The notes below the pieces were generated by a model that worked only from the letters and a program-made list of their open reading frames with translations, did not search any database and had not been told where the DNA came from. Position numbers and translations under genes: made by a program. From positions 62,001 through 126,000 of the forward strand of contig NZ_FWXN01000006.1 in the NCBI RefSeq assembly GCF_900176385.1: a stretch of DNA of 64,000 nt. Direction: 5' to 3'. Within the stretch, counting starts at the first letter, position 1. Every line of letters begins with the position of its first letter. Source of the stretch: Janibacter indicus. GTDB taxonomy: Bacteria > Actinomycetota > Actinomycetes > Actinomycetales > Dermatophilaceae. Positions 8,406-17,108 of the stretch are shown piece after piece.

Positions 8406-9365
8406 TCACGTCTGGCGGGTGGTGGCGAGGCGGATGGTGAAGTCGTCGATGGCGTCGGCGAGGCCGGGCCCTTCGAGGACCCCGAGGGTGGCGCCGAGGT
8501 CGAAGGCCGCCATCGTCAGGTGACGGGCGAGGCTCGCGAGGTCGTCGGCGCTCGACTCGAGGTCGGTGACACCGGGGCGCACCTGGGTCGCGACCCCGTA
8601 GGCCGCGGGGACGCGGCGGCGCACCGCCCCGACGTCGGCGGTCAGGCGCACCCGCACCCGGTGGGCATAGCCGGCCCGGGTCACCGCCCGCCGCACGTGC
8701 TCGACGGCATCGGGCGACGGCCGCGGCCGGAAGCGGAAGGTCGACGCCCGCACCCCCGACATCCGGTCGAGGCGGAAGGTGCGCCAGTCCTCCCTTCGCC
8801 CGTCCCACGCGAGCAGGTACCACCGCCGACCGGTCGCGACGAGGCGATAGGGCTCGACGTCGCGATCGCTCACCTCGCCCGAGCGCCCCGTGTAGCCGAA
8901 GCGCACCCGCACGTGGTCACGCACCGCGTGGGCGAGGACGACGAGCACGCCGGTGTCGACGTCGTCGGTCGCGCCGGGCAGCAGGGCGGTGGCGTCGGCG
9001 AGCGCCGCCACCTCGCCGCGCAGCCGCGGCGGCATCACCTGGTCGAGCTTGGTCAGGGCCCGCACGGCGGGTTCGCCGATCGCCGAGATCCCCTGTGCGC
9101 CAACGCGAAGTGCCACCGTCACGGCCACGACCTCGTCCTCCTCGAGGAGCAGCGGCGGCATCCGCCCGCCGCTGCCGAGCCGGTATCCGCCGCCGACCCC
9201 GGGCGTCGCCTCGACGGGATAGCCGAGCTCGCGCAGCCGCTCGACGTCGCGCCGCAGGGTGCGGGTGGTCACCCCCAGCAGCTCGACGAGCTCCGGCCCG
9301 GTCCACACCGACCGGGTCTCGAAGAGCCCCAGCAGGCGCAGCGCACGTTCGGTCGTCTCGGCCAT
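8406..9365 (-). CDS. WYL-domain transcriptional regulator (YafY type)
   Basis: A 319-residue regulator. Residues 1-65 form an HTH_11-type winged helix (RALRLLGLFE, then LVELLGVTTRTLRRDVERLRELGYPV). The C-terminal half holds the WYL domain, with RRWYLLAWD near residue 190. WYL proteins sense small ligands or nucleic acids. The start at 9365 (MAETTERAL) is chosen because domain homology begins there; MVG three codons upstream is the alternative. It is divergent from a DinB gene and the inverted repeat between them is probably its operator. Confidence 0.88.
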   Translation of the reverse strand: MAETTERALRLLGLFETRSVWTGPELVELLGVTTRTLRRDVERLRELGYPVEATPGVGGGYRLGSGGRMPPLLLEEDEVVAVTVALRVGAQGISAIGEPAVRALTKLDQVMPPRLRGEVAALADATALLPGATDDVDTGVLVVLAHAVRDHVRVRFGYTGRSGEVSDRDVEPYRLVATGRRWYLLAWDGRREDWRTFRLDRMSGVRASTFRFRPRPSPDAVEHVRRAVTRAGYAHRVRVRLTADVGAVRRRVPAAYGVATQVRPGVTDLESSADDLASLARHLTMAAFDLGATLGVLEGPGLADAIDDFTIRLATTRQT

Positions 9366-9389
9366 GCCCACCATCATCCGCCGGATTGG

Positions 9390-9404
9390 TGACAGAAAGT
9401 GTCC
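9390..9404. promoter_or_regulatory. inverted repeat between the WYL regulator and the DinB gene
   Basis: TGACAGAAAGTGTCC contains the perfect half sites GACA and TGTC with a 5-base spacer. It sits in the divergent intergenic region, 25 bases from the WYL start. This is a plausible operator for the adjacent regulator; binding is inferred only. Confidence 0.4.
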
Positions 9405-9492
9405 GCAATGCCGTGGACAGTGGATTCCGGGCGAAGGGAGGTCCCTCCCTTCGCGGCACGAGCAGCGAGACTTCGACCGCAAGGAGCACGCC

Positions 9493-10083
9493 ATGTACAC
9501 ACCGGCCGTCCACGACGAGATCACCGGCTACGCCGAGTACGTCGACCAGCAGCTCGAGAGCCTGCGCGCCAGCGCCCACGGCCTCACCGAGGAGCAGGCT
9601 CGCCTCACCCCGACCCGCTCAGCACTGTCTATCGGCGGGATCATCAAGCACACGAGCTATGTCATCGCCGCGCCGGACGACAAGGAGGCGCGCGTCGAGG
9701 AGGGCGGCGAGATCACCGAGGACGCCTACGCGGCCTTCATGGACACCTTCGCCCTGCGCGCCGACGAGACCCTCGCCGAGACGATCGCGACCTTCGACCG
9801 ACGCCGGGTCGCGGTCGTCGAGTGGATCCGCAGCAGCGACCCGAGCGCGGAGCAGACCGTCCCGCCGGCCCCGTGGTACGGCCTGATGGACTCCTCGCAG
9901 GCCGCGATGCGCTACTCCTTCGGCCACTTCATCGAGGAGCTCGCCCGGCATGCGGGCCACGCCGACATCATCCGCGATCAGATCGACGGCGCGACCTCGC
10001 TCGAGCTGGTCCTCGCCGACACGGGCCGCCCGGCGACCCCCTTCGCCCAGCCGTGGTCACCGAAGGAGCCGGCGACGGCATGA
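9493..10083 (+). CDS. DinB family protein (DUF664-like)
   Basis: A 196-residue four-helix-bundle protein of the DinB/YfiT-like type. The histidines that usually form the metal site are seen in GGIIKHTSYV (residue about 60), FGHFIEELARHAGHADIIRDQI (about 155-175). Such proteins include mycothiol-dependent S-transferases and many of unknown role; actinobacteria make mycothiol, so that role is possible. AAGGAG precedes the ATG. It is divergent from a WYL regulator, a common pairing. Confidence 0.85.
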   Translation: MYTPAVHDEITGYAEYVDQQLESLRASAHGLTEEQARLTPTRSALSIGGIIKHTSYVIAAPDDKEARVEEGGEITEDAYAAFMDTFALRADETLAETIATFDRRRVAVVEWIRSSDPSAEQTVPPAPWYGLMDSSQAAMRYSFGHFIEELARHAGHADIIRDQIDGATSLELVLADTGRPATPFAQPWSPKEPATA

Positions 10084-10090
10084 TGGGCAG

Positions 10091-10729
10091 GTGCGCATCA
10101 CCGGCCTGACCATCACCAGCCCCGACGTCGCCGCCACGCAGGACGCCTGGCGGCGACTCGGCACGCTCGACCGCGAGATCGAGGTCACGCCGGGCGAAGG
10201 GGGCCTGGCCGCCGTCGTCCTCGGCGTCGACGACGTCGCGGCGACCGAACGCCTGCTCCAGCGGCGCGGCCTCGACGGTGACGCCGGCGGCTTCGACCTC
10301 GGCGGGCTGACCTGGCGACTCGCCCCCTTCGTCGAGGGCGAAGGGAGCCCCAGCAGCACCGACCTCGTCCTCGACCACGTCGTCGTGCGCACCGGTGACG
10401 CCGAGCGGGCCGCCGCCGACCTCGGCGCGCGCGTCGGCCTCGACCTGCGGCTGGACCGGCGCCTGACGGAGCACGGCTTCCGCGGGCTCTTCTTCCGCTG
10501 CGGCGACGCGGTCGTCGAAGTCGCCGCGCCGATCGAGCCAACGGGCGAGCCCGACAGCTTCGGCGGCCTCGCCTGGCGGTCCGCCAACATCGAGGCCACC
10601 CGCGAGCGCCTCGTCGCAGGCGGCGTCGAGGTCTCCGAGGTGCGCACGGGCCGCAAGCCCGGCACCCGCGTGGCGACCGTCCGCGACCGGGCCCTGGGCA
10701 CCCCGACCCTGCTCATCGAGCAGGGCTGA
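10091..10729 (+). CDS. VOC superfamily (glyoxalase-like) protein
   Basis: A 212-residue protein with two VOC-type repeats: residues 1-75 (ITGLTITSPDVAATQDAWRRLG) and 95-212 (LVLDHVVVRTGDAERAAADLGARVGL, then FRCGDAVVEVAAP). It resembles the glyoxalase-like domain found in many small actinobacterial proteins; no catalytic assignment is possible. The GTG at 10091 is the only start in frame with the homology and lies 7 bases after the DinB stop, so the two genes form an operon. Confidence 0.78.
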   Translation: MRITGLTITSPDVAATQDAWRRLGTLDREIEVTPGEGGLAAVVLGVDDVAATERLLQRRGLDGDAGGFDLGGLTWRLAPFVEGEGSPSSTDLVLDHVVVRTGDAERAAADLGARVGLDLRLDRRLTEHGFRGLFFRCGDAVVEVAAPIEPTGEPDSFGGLAWRSANIEATRERLVAGGVEVSEVRTGRKPGTRVATVRDRALGTPTLLIEQG

Positions 10730-10772
10730 CCGTCACCCTTCGCGCCTGCCCGCCCGGGTGCAGACCGAGGGC

Positions 10773-10931
10773 ATGGCCACGGACGCACGGCCCCTGCTCG
10801 CCGGCATCGTCGCCGACCGGCTGCACGAGCTCGGCTGCGACATCCCGCGCGCGCTCGACGTGCCCTCCCTGCGGACCGGCATCAGCGCGATGACCGTCGC
10901 CCTCATGGCCTACCTGGCGAAGGGGGCCTGA
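10773..10931 (+). CDS. small hypothetical protein
   Basis: A 52-residue ORF, MATDARPLLAGIVADRLHEL at the N-terminus and a C-terminus ending MAYLAKGA. Almost every third codon position is G or C, as in the neighbouring genes, which argues for real coding. It is amphipathic with a weak hydrophobic C-terminal helix and no cysteine motif. Its last 29 bases overlap the tail of the convergent glycosyltransferase gene. It could be a free small protein or the remnant of a longer gene. Confidence 0.45.
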   Translation: MATDARPLLAGIVADRLHELGCDIPRALDVPSLRTGISAMTVALMAYLAKGA

Positions 10932-11880
10932 CCTCCCCGGACGTGCCGGAGGCGGTGTCGGAGGCCCCGACCACGGTCGGGAAGAGGCGGGCCAGGGTCT
11001 CGTCGAGATCCGGGACGACGCGGCTCTGCGTCGGGTCCGACGCCGCCCGACCCACGTCTCGGTCCTGCTGGCCGTGAAGCAGCCGGAGGTACGACACCTG
11101 ACGTGAGTCGAGCACGGTCGGCAGGTGCCGGTGCAGCACCGCGTGACTACGGGCGGACGAGGGGAAGCTCGTCCTGCCGGTGCCGTCGTGATGCCCGACG
11201 AAGGCCAGGCCCATCGAGACCATCGCCTGCACCGTCACCCCGAAGTCGGCCAGGGCTCCGTCGGTGTAGCGAGCGGTGAGGCCACGACCGAAGCTCACCG
11301 CGAACCCGTCGTGGGCCAGGGTGACGAGCGGCAGCAGCCGGTCGAGGTAGTCGGTGGCGAGCAGGTCGTCGTCGTCGACGCGCACCCAGGCGAGCGGCCC
11401 GGCAGGCACACCGCGGGCCCGCAGGTCGTCACGGATCGCGCCGATGCGCCCCTTCCACCCGCCGACCGGGTCGAGGACGAGCGCCGGGTTGGCCTCGGCC
11501 GCGGCACGAAGGGGGTCCAGCCACCGGTCGGGCAGGTCGGGACTGTGCTGCACGATGTGCCGGTAGCCGTGCCGCTCGTGGAAGCGCTGGTACACCGGCA
11601 CCGCCCACTCGAGGAAGATCTGCTGGCGCGGCGCCATCCGCTCGGGGGCCCAGAGCCGGTCGCGGTACTCCGCGGCGTCCACCTGGGAGAGGCGCCAGTC
11701 CGGGCTCTCCGGCTGGAAGAGGCTGTAGCGGGTCACCCCGTAGACGGGCGGCACCACGTCCTGCGCTGCGCCGGCGCGAGCCCGCAGCAGCTCCTCCCCG
11801 AGCTCGGCGATCCGCTCGGCCCGCTCCCGCGAGCGCGCAGCGTGGTACTGCGCCTTGGCTTGCCAGTCCTGCTCCCCCAT
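10903..11880 (-). CDS. glycosyltransferase, putative rhamnosyltransferase type
   Basis: A 325-residue protein. After a charged N-terminal helix it has the segment YSLFQPESPDW, then QIFLEWAVPVYQRF, and WVRVDDDDLLATDYLDRL near residue 165. An acidic DxD-like cluster followed by a hydrophobic run is the pattern of the putative rhamnosyl-transferase family (PF11316) in the GT-A fold. No transmembrane segment. It stands alone, divergent from the marR gene with 170 bases between them. The acceptor is unknown. Confidence 0.68.
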   Translation of the reverse strand: MGEQDWQAKAQYHAARSRERAERIAELGEELLRARAGAAQDVVPPVYGVTRYSLFQPESPDWRLSQVDAAEYRDRLWAPERMAPRQQIFLEWAVPVYQRFHERHGYRHIVQHSPDLPDRWLDPLRAAAEANPALVLDPVGGWKGRIGAIRDDLRARGVPAGPLAWVRVDDDDLLATDYLDRLLPLVTLAHDGFAVSFGRGLTARYTDGALADFGVTVQAMVSMGLAFVGHHDGTGRTSFPSSARSHAVLHRHLPTVLDSRQVSYLRLLHGQQDRDVGRAASDPTQSRVVPDLDETLARLFPTVVGASDTASGTSGEVRPPSPGRP

Positions 11881-12014
11881 GGTCCATCCCCGTCGTTCGT
11901 TCGCGCTTCCCCGACCACGTCCACCACGCAGCCGCCGTCACCGTACTGCCACCGCCCCGCCCGCCGCGGACGCCGCACCGTGTCCCCCGTCGCATTTCCT
12001 TGAGGTCGGGCGAT

Positions 12015-12044
12015 TTGGTTGGTTGCCTCATGCAGGCATATAGT
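12015..12044 (+). promoter_or_regulatory. promoter of the marR-MFS operon with operator
   Basis: TTGGTT (12015-12020) and TATAGT (12039-12044) make a sigma-A-like promoter with an 18-base spacer. Between them, overlapping the -10, is the perfect inverted repeat TGCCT-CATGC-AGGCA (12024-12038), shaped like a MarR dimer site. The GTG start of marR is only 6 bases after the -10, so the transcript is probably leaderless and the operator would block its own promoter. Confidence 0.65.
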
Positions 12045-12050
12045 TGATGG

Positions 12051-12563
12051 GTGCACACAACCACCTCCACCGTCGCAGTTCATCTGCAGGAGACCCTGGG
12101 CCAGGTCTTCGGGCTCTTCTCCAAGATGATCGCGCGCCGGCAGGCGACCGACCCCCAGGCGATGAGTCGCACCGACTACGCCCTCCTCGGGTCGCTCGCG
12201 CACTGCCCCACCGAGGCCGGCATCCGCATCTCGAAGCTCGCGGAGACCCTTGGCCACGACCTGTCGACGATCAGCCGGCGGGTCACCCACCTCGAGTCGC
12301 ACGACCTCCTCGAGCGACTGCCCGACCCGAGCGACGGCCGGGCCTCGACCGTCCGCCTGACCGCCGCCGGTCACGACGCGCTCACCGACGAGCGCTCGGC
12401 CCGCACCGGCCTCCTCGGCCGGATGCTCGCCGACTGGCCGGTCGACGACCTCGAGGAGCTCGACCGTCTCCTCAGCCGACTGGCCACCGATCTTGCCGCC
12501 GAGGCGCACCCGGCGACGCACCCCCCTTCGCCCCTCCAGACCACCGGAAGGACCGCCCCGTGA
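12051..12563 (+). CDS. MarR family transcriptional regulator
   Basis: A 170-residue winged-helix repressor. The recognition region ISKLAETLGHDLSTISRRVTHLESHDLLERL (residues about 60-95) is followed by the wing PSDGRASTVRLTAAGHDAL, both standard for MarR. The GTG start follows the -10 box directly, with no Shine-Dalgarno site, which fits leaderless expression. Its stop overlaps the start of an MFS exporter gene as GTGA. The natural inducer is unknown; regulation of the exporter is the obvious job. Confidence 0.9.
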   Translation: MHTTTSTVAVHLQETLGQVFGLFSKMIARRQATDPQAMSRTDYALLGSLAHCPTEAGIRISKLAETLGHDLSTISRRVTHLESHDLLERLPDPSDGRASTVRLTAAGHDALTDERSARTGLLGRMLADWPVDDLEELDRLLSRLATDLAAEAHPATHPPSPLQTTGRTAP

Positions 12564-14248
12564 GCTCCACCACGGCATCCGCCCCCTACACGTTGAGCAC
12601 GGAGAACAAGCGCGTCTTCGCCGGCCTCATGCTCGGCATGCTCGTCGCCTCCGTCAGCCAGACCATCGTCGGTCCTGCCCTGCCCCGGATCGTCTCCGAG
12701 CTCGGCGGCATGGACCACTACAGCTGGGTCGCCACCGCGGCCATGCTCGTCTCGGCCGTCACCGTCCCGATCGTCGGCAAGTTCTCCGACCTCTACGGCC
12801 GGCGCGGCTTCTACCTCGGCGGCATCGTCGTCTTCATGATCGGCTCGCTCATCGCCGGCTTCTCCCAGTCCTTCTGGATGCTCGTCGCCGGCCGTGCCGT
12901 GCAGGGCCTCGGCATGGGCACGCTGATGCCGCTGTCGCAGACGATCATCGGCGACATCATCCCGCCGCGGCAGCGCGGCAAGTACCAGGGCCTGATGGGC
13001 GCGGTCTTCGGTGTCACCTCGGTCGCCGGACCGCTCCTCGGTGGCGTCATCACCGACCACCTCGGCTGGCGCTGGCTCTTCTTCGTGTCGCTGCCCATCG
13101 GCCTGATCGCCCTCTTCTTCATCGCACGCTTCCTCCACGTGCCGCACACGCCGCGCAAGGCGCCGATCGACTACCTCGGCATCACCACCCTCTCGACCGG
13201 TCTCGTCGCGCTGCTGCTCGCCGTCTCCTTCGGCGGGTCGAGCTGGGCCTGGGGCTCCACCGAGTCGATCAGCCTCTTCGTCCTGAGCGTCGTCGCCCTC
13301 ACCGCCTTCGTCCTCGTCGAGCGCAAGGCCGTCGAGCCGGTGCTGCCGCTGCGCCTCTTCGCCAACCGGGCGATCAGCCTGAGCCTGGTCTCCGCCTTCG
13401 GCGTCGCGATCGTCATGTTCGGCGCGATCATCTACATCCCGGTCTTCGCCCAAGGCGTCATCGGCGTCAACGCGACCAACTCCGGCCTGATCCTCATGCC
13501 GCTCATGCTCGGCTTCATCATCTGCGGCATCCTCACCGGGATGCTCATCACCCGCACGGGCAAGTACCTGCCCTTCATGCTCACGGGCATCGCGGTCATG
13601 TCGGTCGGCGTCTTCCTGCTCACCCGCCTCGACCACACCGCCACGAGCCTCCAGCTCACCGAGGCGATGGTCGTCCTCGGTATCGGCCTCGGCATGGCGA
13701 TGCAGCAGTACACCCTCGTCGTGCAAAATGCTGTCTCCCGCTCCGACATGGGCGTCGCCACCGCGTCGACCCAGTTCTTCCGCAACGTCGGCTCGACCGT
13801 GGGCATCGCGATCTTCGGCGCGGTCATGTCCAGCGGTCTGCAGGAAAAGATCGCCTCGCACCTGCCCGGCGGCATGCCCGCGCAGGCCGGCGGTCACATG
13901 GACGCCGGGGCGGTGCTCGACCCGAGCGCCCTGGCCAAGCTGCCCCCGGCCGTCGCCGACGCCGTCCGCTGGGGTCTGGCCGACAAGCTGACCGACGCCT
14001 TCGCGCTCGGCCTACCGATCCTCGCGGTCGTCTTCGTCGCGACGCTCTTCATCCCCAACACCCCGCTGCGCGAGACCAACGACGACCACCCGGTCGGAGA
14101 CGCCGGCCAGCAGGTGCTCGACGCCTCTGCGTCGGAGTCCGGTGAGAGCGACCACCGCACCACGCGCGAAGGGGGCGCCGCCGCCAGCCAGTCCACCGAG
14201 CCGGGCGCGTCGGTCGACTCGGACCTGGCCGGCGCGCGCCGGGGCTGA
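12560..14248 (+). CDS. MFS drug exporter, DHA2 (14-helix) family
   Basis: A 562-residue antiporter with about 14 hydrophobic segments. Motif A GKFSDLYGRRGFYL is in the loop between helices 2 and 3 (near residue 75), and GAVFGVTSVAGPLLGGVITD matches motif C of drug:H+ antiporters in helix 5. A charged, Ser/Glu-rich tail of about 60 residues follows the last helix. GTG start overlapping the marR stop. It probably exports lipophilic drugs or an endogenous compound. Confidence 0.9.
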   Translation: MSSTTASAPYTLSTENKRVFAGLMLGMLVASVSQTIVGPALPRIVSELGGMDHYSWVATAAMLVSAVTVPIVGKFSDLYGRRGFYLGGIVVFMIGSLIAGFSQSFWMLVAGRAVQGLGMGTLMPLSQTIIGDIIPPRQRGKYQGLMGAVFGVTSVAGPLLGGVITDHLGWRWLFFVSLPIGLIALFFIARFLHVPHTPRKAPIDYLGITTLSTGLVALLLAVSFGGSSWAWGSTESISLFVLSVVALTAFVLVERKAVEPVLPLRLFANRAISLSLVSAFGVAIVMFGAIIYIPVFAQGVIGVNATNSGLILMPLMLGFIICGILTGMLITRTGKYLPFMLTGIAVMSVGVFLLTRLDHTATSLQLTEAMVVLGIGLGMAMQQYTLVVQNAVSRSDMGVATASTQFFRNVGSTVGIAIFGAVMSSGLQEKIASHLPGGMPAQAGGHMDAGAVLDPSALAKLPPAVADAVRWGLADKLTDAFALGLPILAVVFVATLFIPNTPLRETNDDHPVGDAGQQVLDASASESGESDHRTTREGGAAASQSTEPGASVDSDLAGARRG

Positions 14249-14308
14249 GACCCGGTAGGCGGGTCCGGGGACCCTGTCGCGGGGAGGCCAGCGGCCGACC
14301 CGGGCCCC

Positions 14309-14360
14309 TACGCCACTGCTCCGTCCTCTGGGCCGACCCGAGGTACGGAGCAGTGGCGTA
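14309..14360. terminator. 16-bp perfect inverted repeat between convergent genes
   Basis: TACGCCACTGCTCCGT at 14309-14324 is repeated in inverted form at 14345-14360 with a 20-base spacer that can itself pair (CCTC with GAGG). It lies between the MFS gene and the convergent pseudouridine synthase, where a two-way terminator is expected, but there is no U-tract on either side and the stem is unusually long and mixed in base content. Confidence 0.45.
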
Positions 14361-14428
14361 TGCAGCCAACGGACCTGCAGAGTCAGCGGCAGCCGGCCCG
14401 CCACGAGCCGACCCAGAGGCTCGGAGGG

Positions 14429-15352
14429 TCAGCCCGGCGGGGCGATCGGCAGGCTCCGCCCGCTGACGAAGCGCCGCTCGCGCCCGTCGACCGGGTCGAC
14501 GAGCTCGAGGGTGCTCGCGAGCAGCTGCAGCGGCGTCGAGAAGTCGTCGACCGACACGTCGAGCACCTCGGGGTAGAGCGGGTCACCGACGATCGGGAGG
14601 CCCAGGCCGTGCAGGTGCAGCCGCAGCTGGTGGGTTCGCCCGGTGTGGGGCGTCAGCCGGTAGACGGCGAGGTCCCCGGCGACCGACTCAACCTCGATGT
14701 CGGTCACCGCGTTGACCGGGGCGTCGGGGACGACCTGTGCCTGCCACACCCCGCGCGTCTTGGCGATGTGGTTGCGCACCGTGAGCGGGAAGGCCAGGTC
14801 GTCACGCCGGGGCGCGAGCGCCTCGTAGGTCTTGCGGACCCGGCGGTGCTCGAAGAGCGTCTGGTAGGGCCCGCGCCACCGCCGCTCGGTCGCGAGCAGG
14901 AGCACGCCAGAAGTCACGCGGTCGAGCCGGTGCAGCGGGGTGAGCTCCGGCAGACCGAGCTCGTCGCGCAGGCGCACCGTGACGCTCTGCATGACGTGCC
15001 GCCCACGCGGGATCGTCGAGAGGAAGGGCGGCTTGTCGACGACGACGAGTCGCTCGTCACGGTGCAGCACCGTGATCTCGCCAGGCACCGCGGGCTCCTC
15101 GCGCAGGTTGCGGTGGAACCACACGAAGGTGTGCGGCCGGTAGGCGTCGTCGGCCAGCAGCACCGAAGCGTCGTCGTAGACGAAGCGCTCGTCGGCCAGC
15201 ATCCCGTCGACGTCCACCCCTTCGGGCGAGGTGTCGCGCAGCCAGTGGCCCATCGTCGACCACGGGCGCGGCCGGCCGTGGTCGTGGTCGGGGGTGCGCA
15301 CCCAAGCCGCGCCGAGGCCGTGGCGCGCGGGCAGGGGCGAGCGAGGCGGCAC
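14429..15352 (-). CDS. RluA family RNA pseudouridine synthase
   Basis: A 307-residue enzyme that converts uridine to pseudouridine in rRNA or tRNA. It has LVVVDKPPFLSTIPRG (motif I), the catalytic aspartate in HRLDRVTSGVLLLA (near residue 145), and the C-terminal TGRTHQLRLHLHGLGLPIVGDPLY. There is no clear S4 domain at the N-terminus, which instead has about 50 variable residues. A small membrane-protein gene lies just upstream on the same strand. The target uridine cannot be told. Confidence 0.9.
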   Translation of the reverse strand: MPPRSPLPARHGLGAAWVRTPDHDHGRPRPWSTMGHWLRDTSPEGVDVDGMLADERFVYDDASVLLADDAYRPHTFVWFHRNLREEPAVPGEITVLHRDERLVVVDKPPFLSTIPRGRHVMQSVTVRLRDELGLPELTPLHRLDRVTSGVLLLATERRWRGPYQTLFEHRRVRKTYEALAPRRDDLAFPLTVRNHIAKTRGVWQAQVVPDAPVNAVTDIEVESVAGDLAVYRLTPHTGRTHQLRLHLHGLGLPIVGDPLYPEVLDVSVDDFSTPLQLLASTLELVDPVDGRERRFVSGRSLPIAPPG

Positions 15353-15361
15353 GGGCTGGAC

Positions 15362-15886
15362 TCAGCCGGCCAGCGGGTGCGCGCGCCGCTCGCCGGAGCG
15401 GCGCACCAGCCACAGGACGAGGCCGATGACGAAGGTCACGAAGCCCACGCACCCGAGGGCGCACCCGATGGGCAGCGGCACCCACGCATTGCCCTGGGCG
15501 TGCAGGACGAAGCCCGCGGTGCACTCGACGGCGTACTCGCCGCTCTCGTCGGCGTCGACCGTCATCACCCGGTAGAGGTCACCGGAGCCCAGGTCGATGG
15601 GCGCCGTCGGGTAGCCGTTGTTGGTCTCTCGCCCTCCGGGGCCCTCGACGGTGCACCTCGCCTGCTCGGACTCGGAGAAGACCCGAGTGCTGTCACCGGC
15701 CTCCAGCTGAACGGTCTGGGACTCGGTCTGCAGCGGGAGCGACTCGACGTCGTGCGCCTCCTTGACCATCAGACCCATCGCGAGGGCCCACGAGCCGATC
15801 GCGAGCAGCACCAGCAGCCCGCCGATGATCATCGTCCAGGGACGGCGCCGGGCCGGAGCGGTCGAAGGATCAGGAGAGGCAGCCAT
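15362..15886 (-). CDS. small two-helix membrane protein, paralogue of the one at 19188
   Basis: A 174-residue protein of unknown function: a Pro-rich N-terminus, a hydrophobic helix (about 17-40), an extracytoplasmic domain of about 80 residues (VQLEAGDSTRVFSESEQARC and ADESGEYAVECTAGF, with two cysteines that may form a disulfide), a second helix, and an Arg-rich end. It has the same plan and matching segments as the protein at 19188-19691. The start at 15886 is preferred because TAGGGTG sits a few bases upstream; a GTG three codons earlier is possible. Confidence 0.7.
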   Translation of the reverse strand: MAASPDPSTAPARRRPWTMIIGGLLVLLAIGSWALAMGLMVKEAHDVESLPLQTESQTVQLEAGDSTRVFSESEQARCTVEGPGGRETNNGYPTAPIDLGSGDLYRVMTVDADESGEYAVECTAGFVLHAQGNAWVPLPIGCALGCVGFVTFVIGLVLWLVRRSGERRAHPLAG

Positions 15887-15925
15887 GCGGCGCACCCTAC
15901 GTGCCCGTCCACCCGGGCGGAATGT

Positions 15926-15946
15926 TTGATTTTCAACTACTGTTGA
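15926..15946. promoter_or_regulatory. inverted repeats upstream of pirin
   Basis: TTGATTTTCAA (15926-15936) is an 11-bp palindrome and overlaps TCAACTACTGTTGA (15933-15946), another inverted repeat. Such nested TTGA/TCAA sites are typical for MarR- or HxlR-type regulators, and pirin genes are often under that control. No regulator gene is adjacent. Confidence 0.4.
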
Positions 15947-15977
15947 CCCAGGTGACCATCAACCGAAGGAGCACCAG

Positions 15978-17000
15978 ATGCCCGCCGTGACCGTCGACAA
16001 CATCCTCGCCCTCCCCCGCGTCACCCAGCCGGCACCCGAGGCGATCTCCCGCCCGGTGCTGTCGGTGAGCACCGCGCCCAAGGGCTTCGAGGGCGAGGGC
16101 TTCCCAGTCCGCCGCGCCTTCGCCGGCGTCGACATGGCGCGCCTGGACCCCTTCATCCACATGGACCAGATGGGCGAGGTCGAGTACGCCCCGGGCGAGG
16201 CGCGCGGCACCAGCTGGCACCCGCACCGCGGCTTCGAGACCGTCACCTACATCGTCGACGGCACCTTCGCCCACGAGGACACCCACGGGGGCGGCGGCCT
16301 GATCACCGACGGCGACACCCAGTGGATGACCGCCGGCTCCGGGCTGCTGCACATCGAGGCCCCGCCGGAGGAGCTCGTCGTGAGCGGTGGCGTCTTCCAC
16401 GGGCTCCAGCTGTGGGTCAACCTGCCGAGCCACCAGAAGATGTCCGACCCCAGGTACCAGGACATCCGCTCGGGTCAGGTCGGCCTGCTCTCCAGCCACG
16501 ACGGCGGCGCGCTGCTGCGGGTCATCGCCGGTGAGCTGGACGGCCACGAGGGCCCGGGCATCACGACGACACCGATCTCGATGATCCACACCACGGTCGC
16601 CCCTGACGCGCGGCTGCACATCCCGTGGCGCGAGGACTTCAACGGCCTGGCCTACGTGCTCTCCGGCCGGGGCACCGTCGGTCCCGACCGGCGCCCGATC
16701 CGCGAGGGCCAGCTCGCGGTCTTCGGCGCCGGTGGCGCCCTGGAGATCACCGCCGACGACCGCCAGGACTCGCGCAGCCCCTCGCTCGAGGTCGTCCTCC
16801 TCGGTGGGCGCCCGATCCGCGAGCCCGTCGCCGCCTACGGCCCCTTCGTCATGAACACCCGCGAGGAGCTCGTCACCGCCTTCGAGGACTTCCAGGCCGG
16901 CCGCCTCGGCGTCATCCCCAAGACGCCGAAGGTGCGCCCCGCCCTCGAGATCGCCGAGGCGATGGCGCAGGGCGGACACCCCGGCCACGACGTCCTCTGA
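15978..17000 (+). CDS. pirin family protein
   Basis: A 340-residue bicupin. The N-terminal cupin has GTSWHPHRGFETVTYIVDG (residues about 75-93) and, further on, SGLLHIEAPPEE; the His/Glu positions form the metal site of pirins, some of which have quercetinase activity. The second cupin (about 200-290) is degenerate. The C-terminus FVMNTREELVTAFEDFQAGRLG is highly typical of the family. AAGGAG lies before the ATG. The gene is not in an operon and is preceded by inverted repeats that suggest repression. Confidence 0.92.
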   Translation: MPAVTVDNILALPRVTQPAPEAISRPVLSVSTAPKGFEGEGFPVRRAFAGVDMARLDPFIHMDQMGEVEYAPGEARGTSWHPHRGFETVTYIVDGTFAHEDTHGGGGLITDGDTQWMTAGSGLLHIEAPPEELVVSGGVFHGLQLWVNLPSHQKMSDPRYQDIRSGQVGLLSSHDGGALLRVIAGELDGHEGPGITTTPISMIHTTVAPDARLHIPWREDFNGLAYVLSGRGTVGPDRRPIREGQLAVFGAGGALEITADDRQDSRSPSLEVVLLGGRPIREPVAAYGPFVMNTREELVTAFEDFQAGRLGVIPKTPKVRPALEIAEAMAQGGHPGHDVL

Positions 17001-17108
17001 GGCGTGCCGCTCCCCCCTTCGTCGGCCCCCTGACTCCCGACGAAGGGGGGCGCACCCCACCGGGCGCGTCGCCGCAGCGATGTCGCACCCGTGGGTGAGG
17101 ATGATCGG

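Noticed and set aside
12371-13897. antisense frame over the MFS gene, Asp/Glu/His-rich
   Set aside because: Typical shadow of GC-rich membrane coding sequence; no motif.
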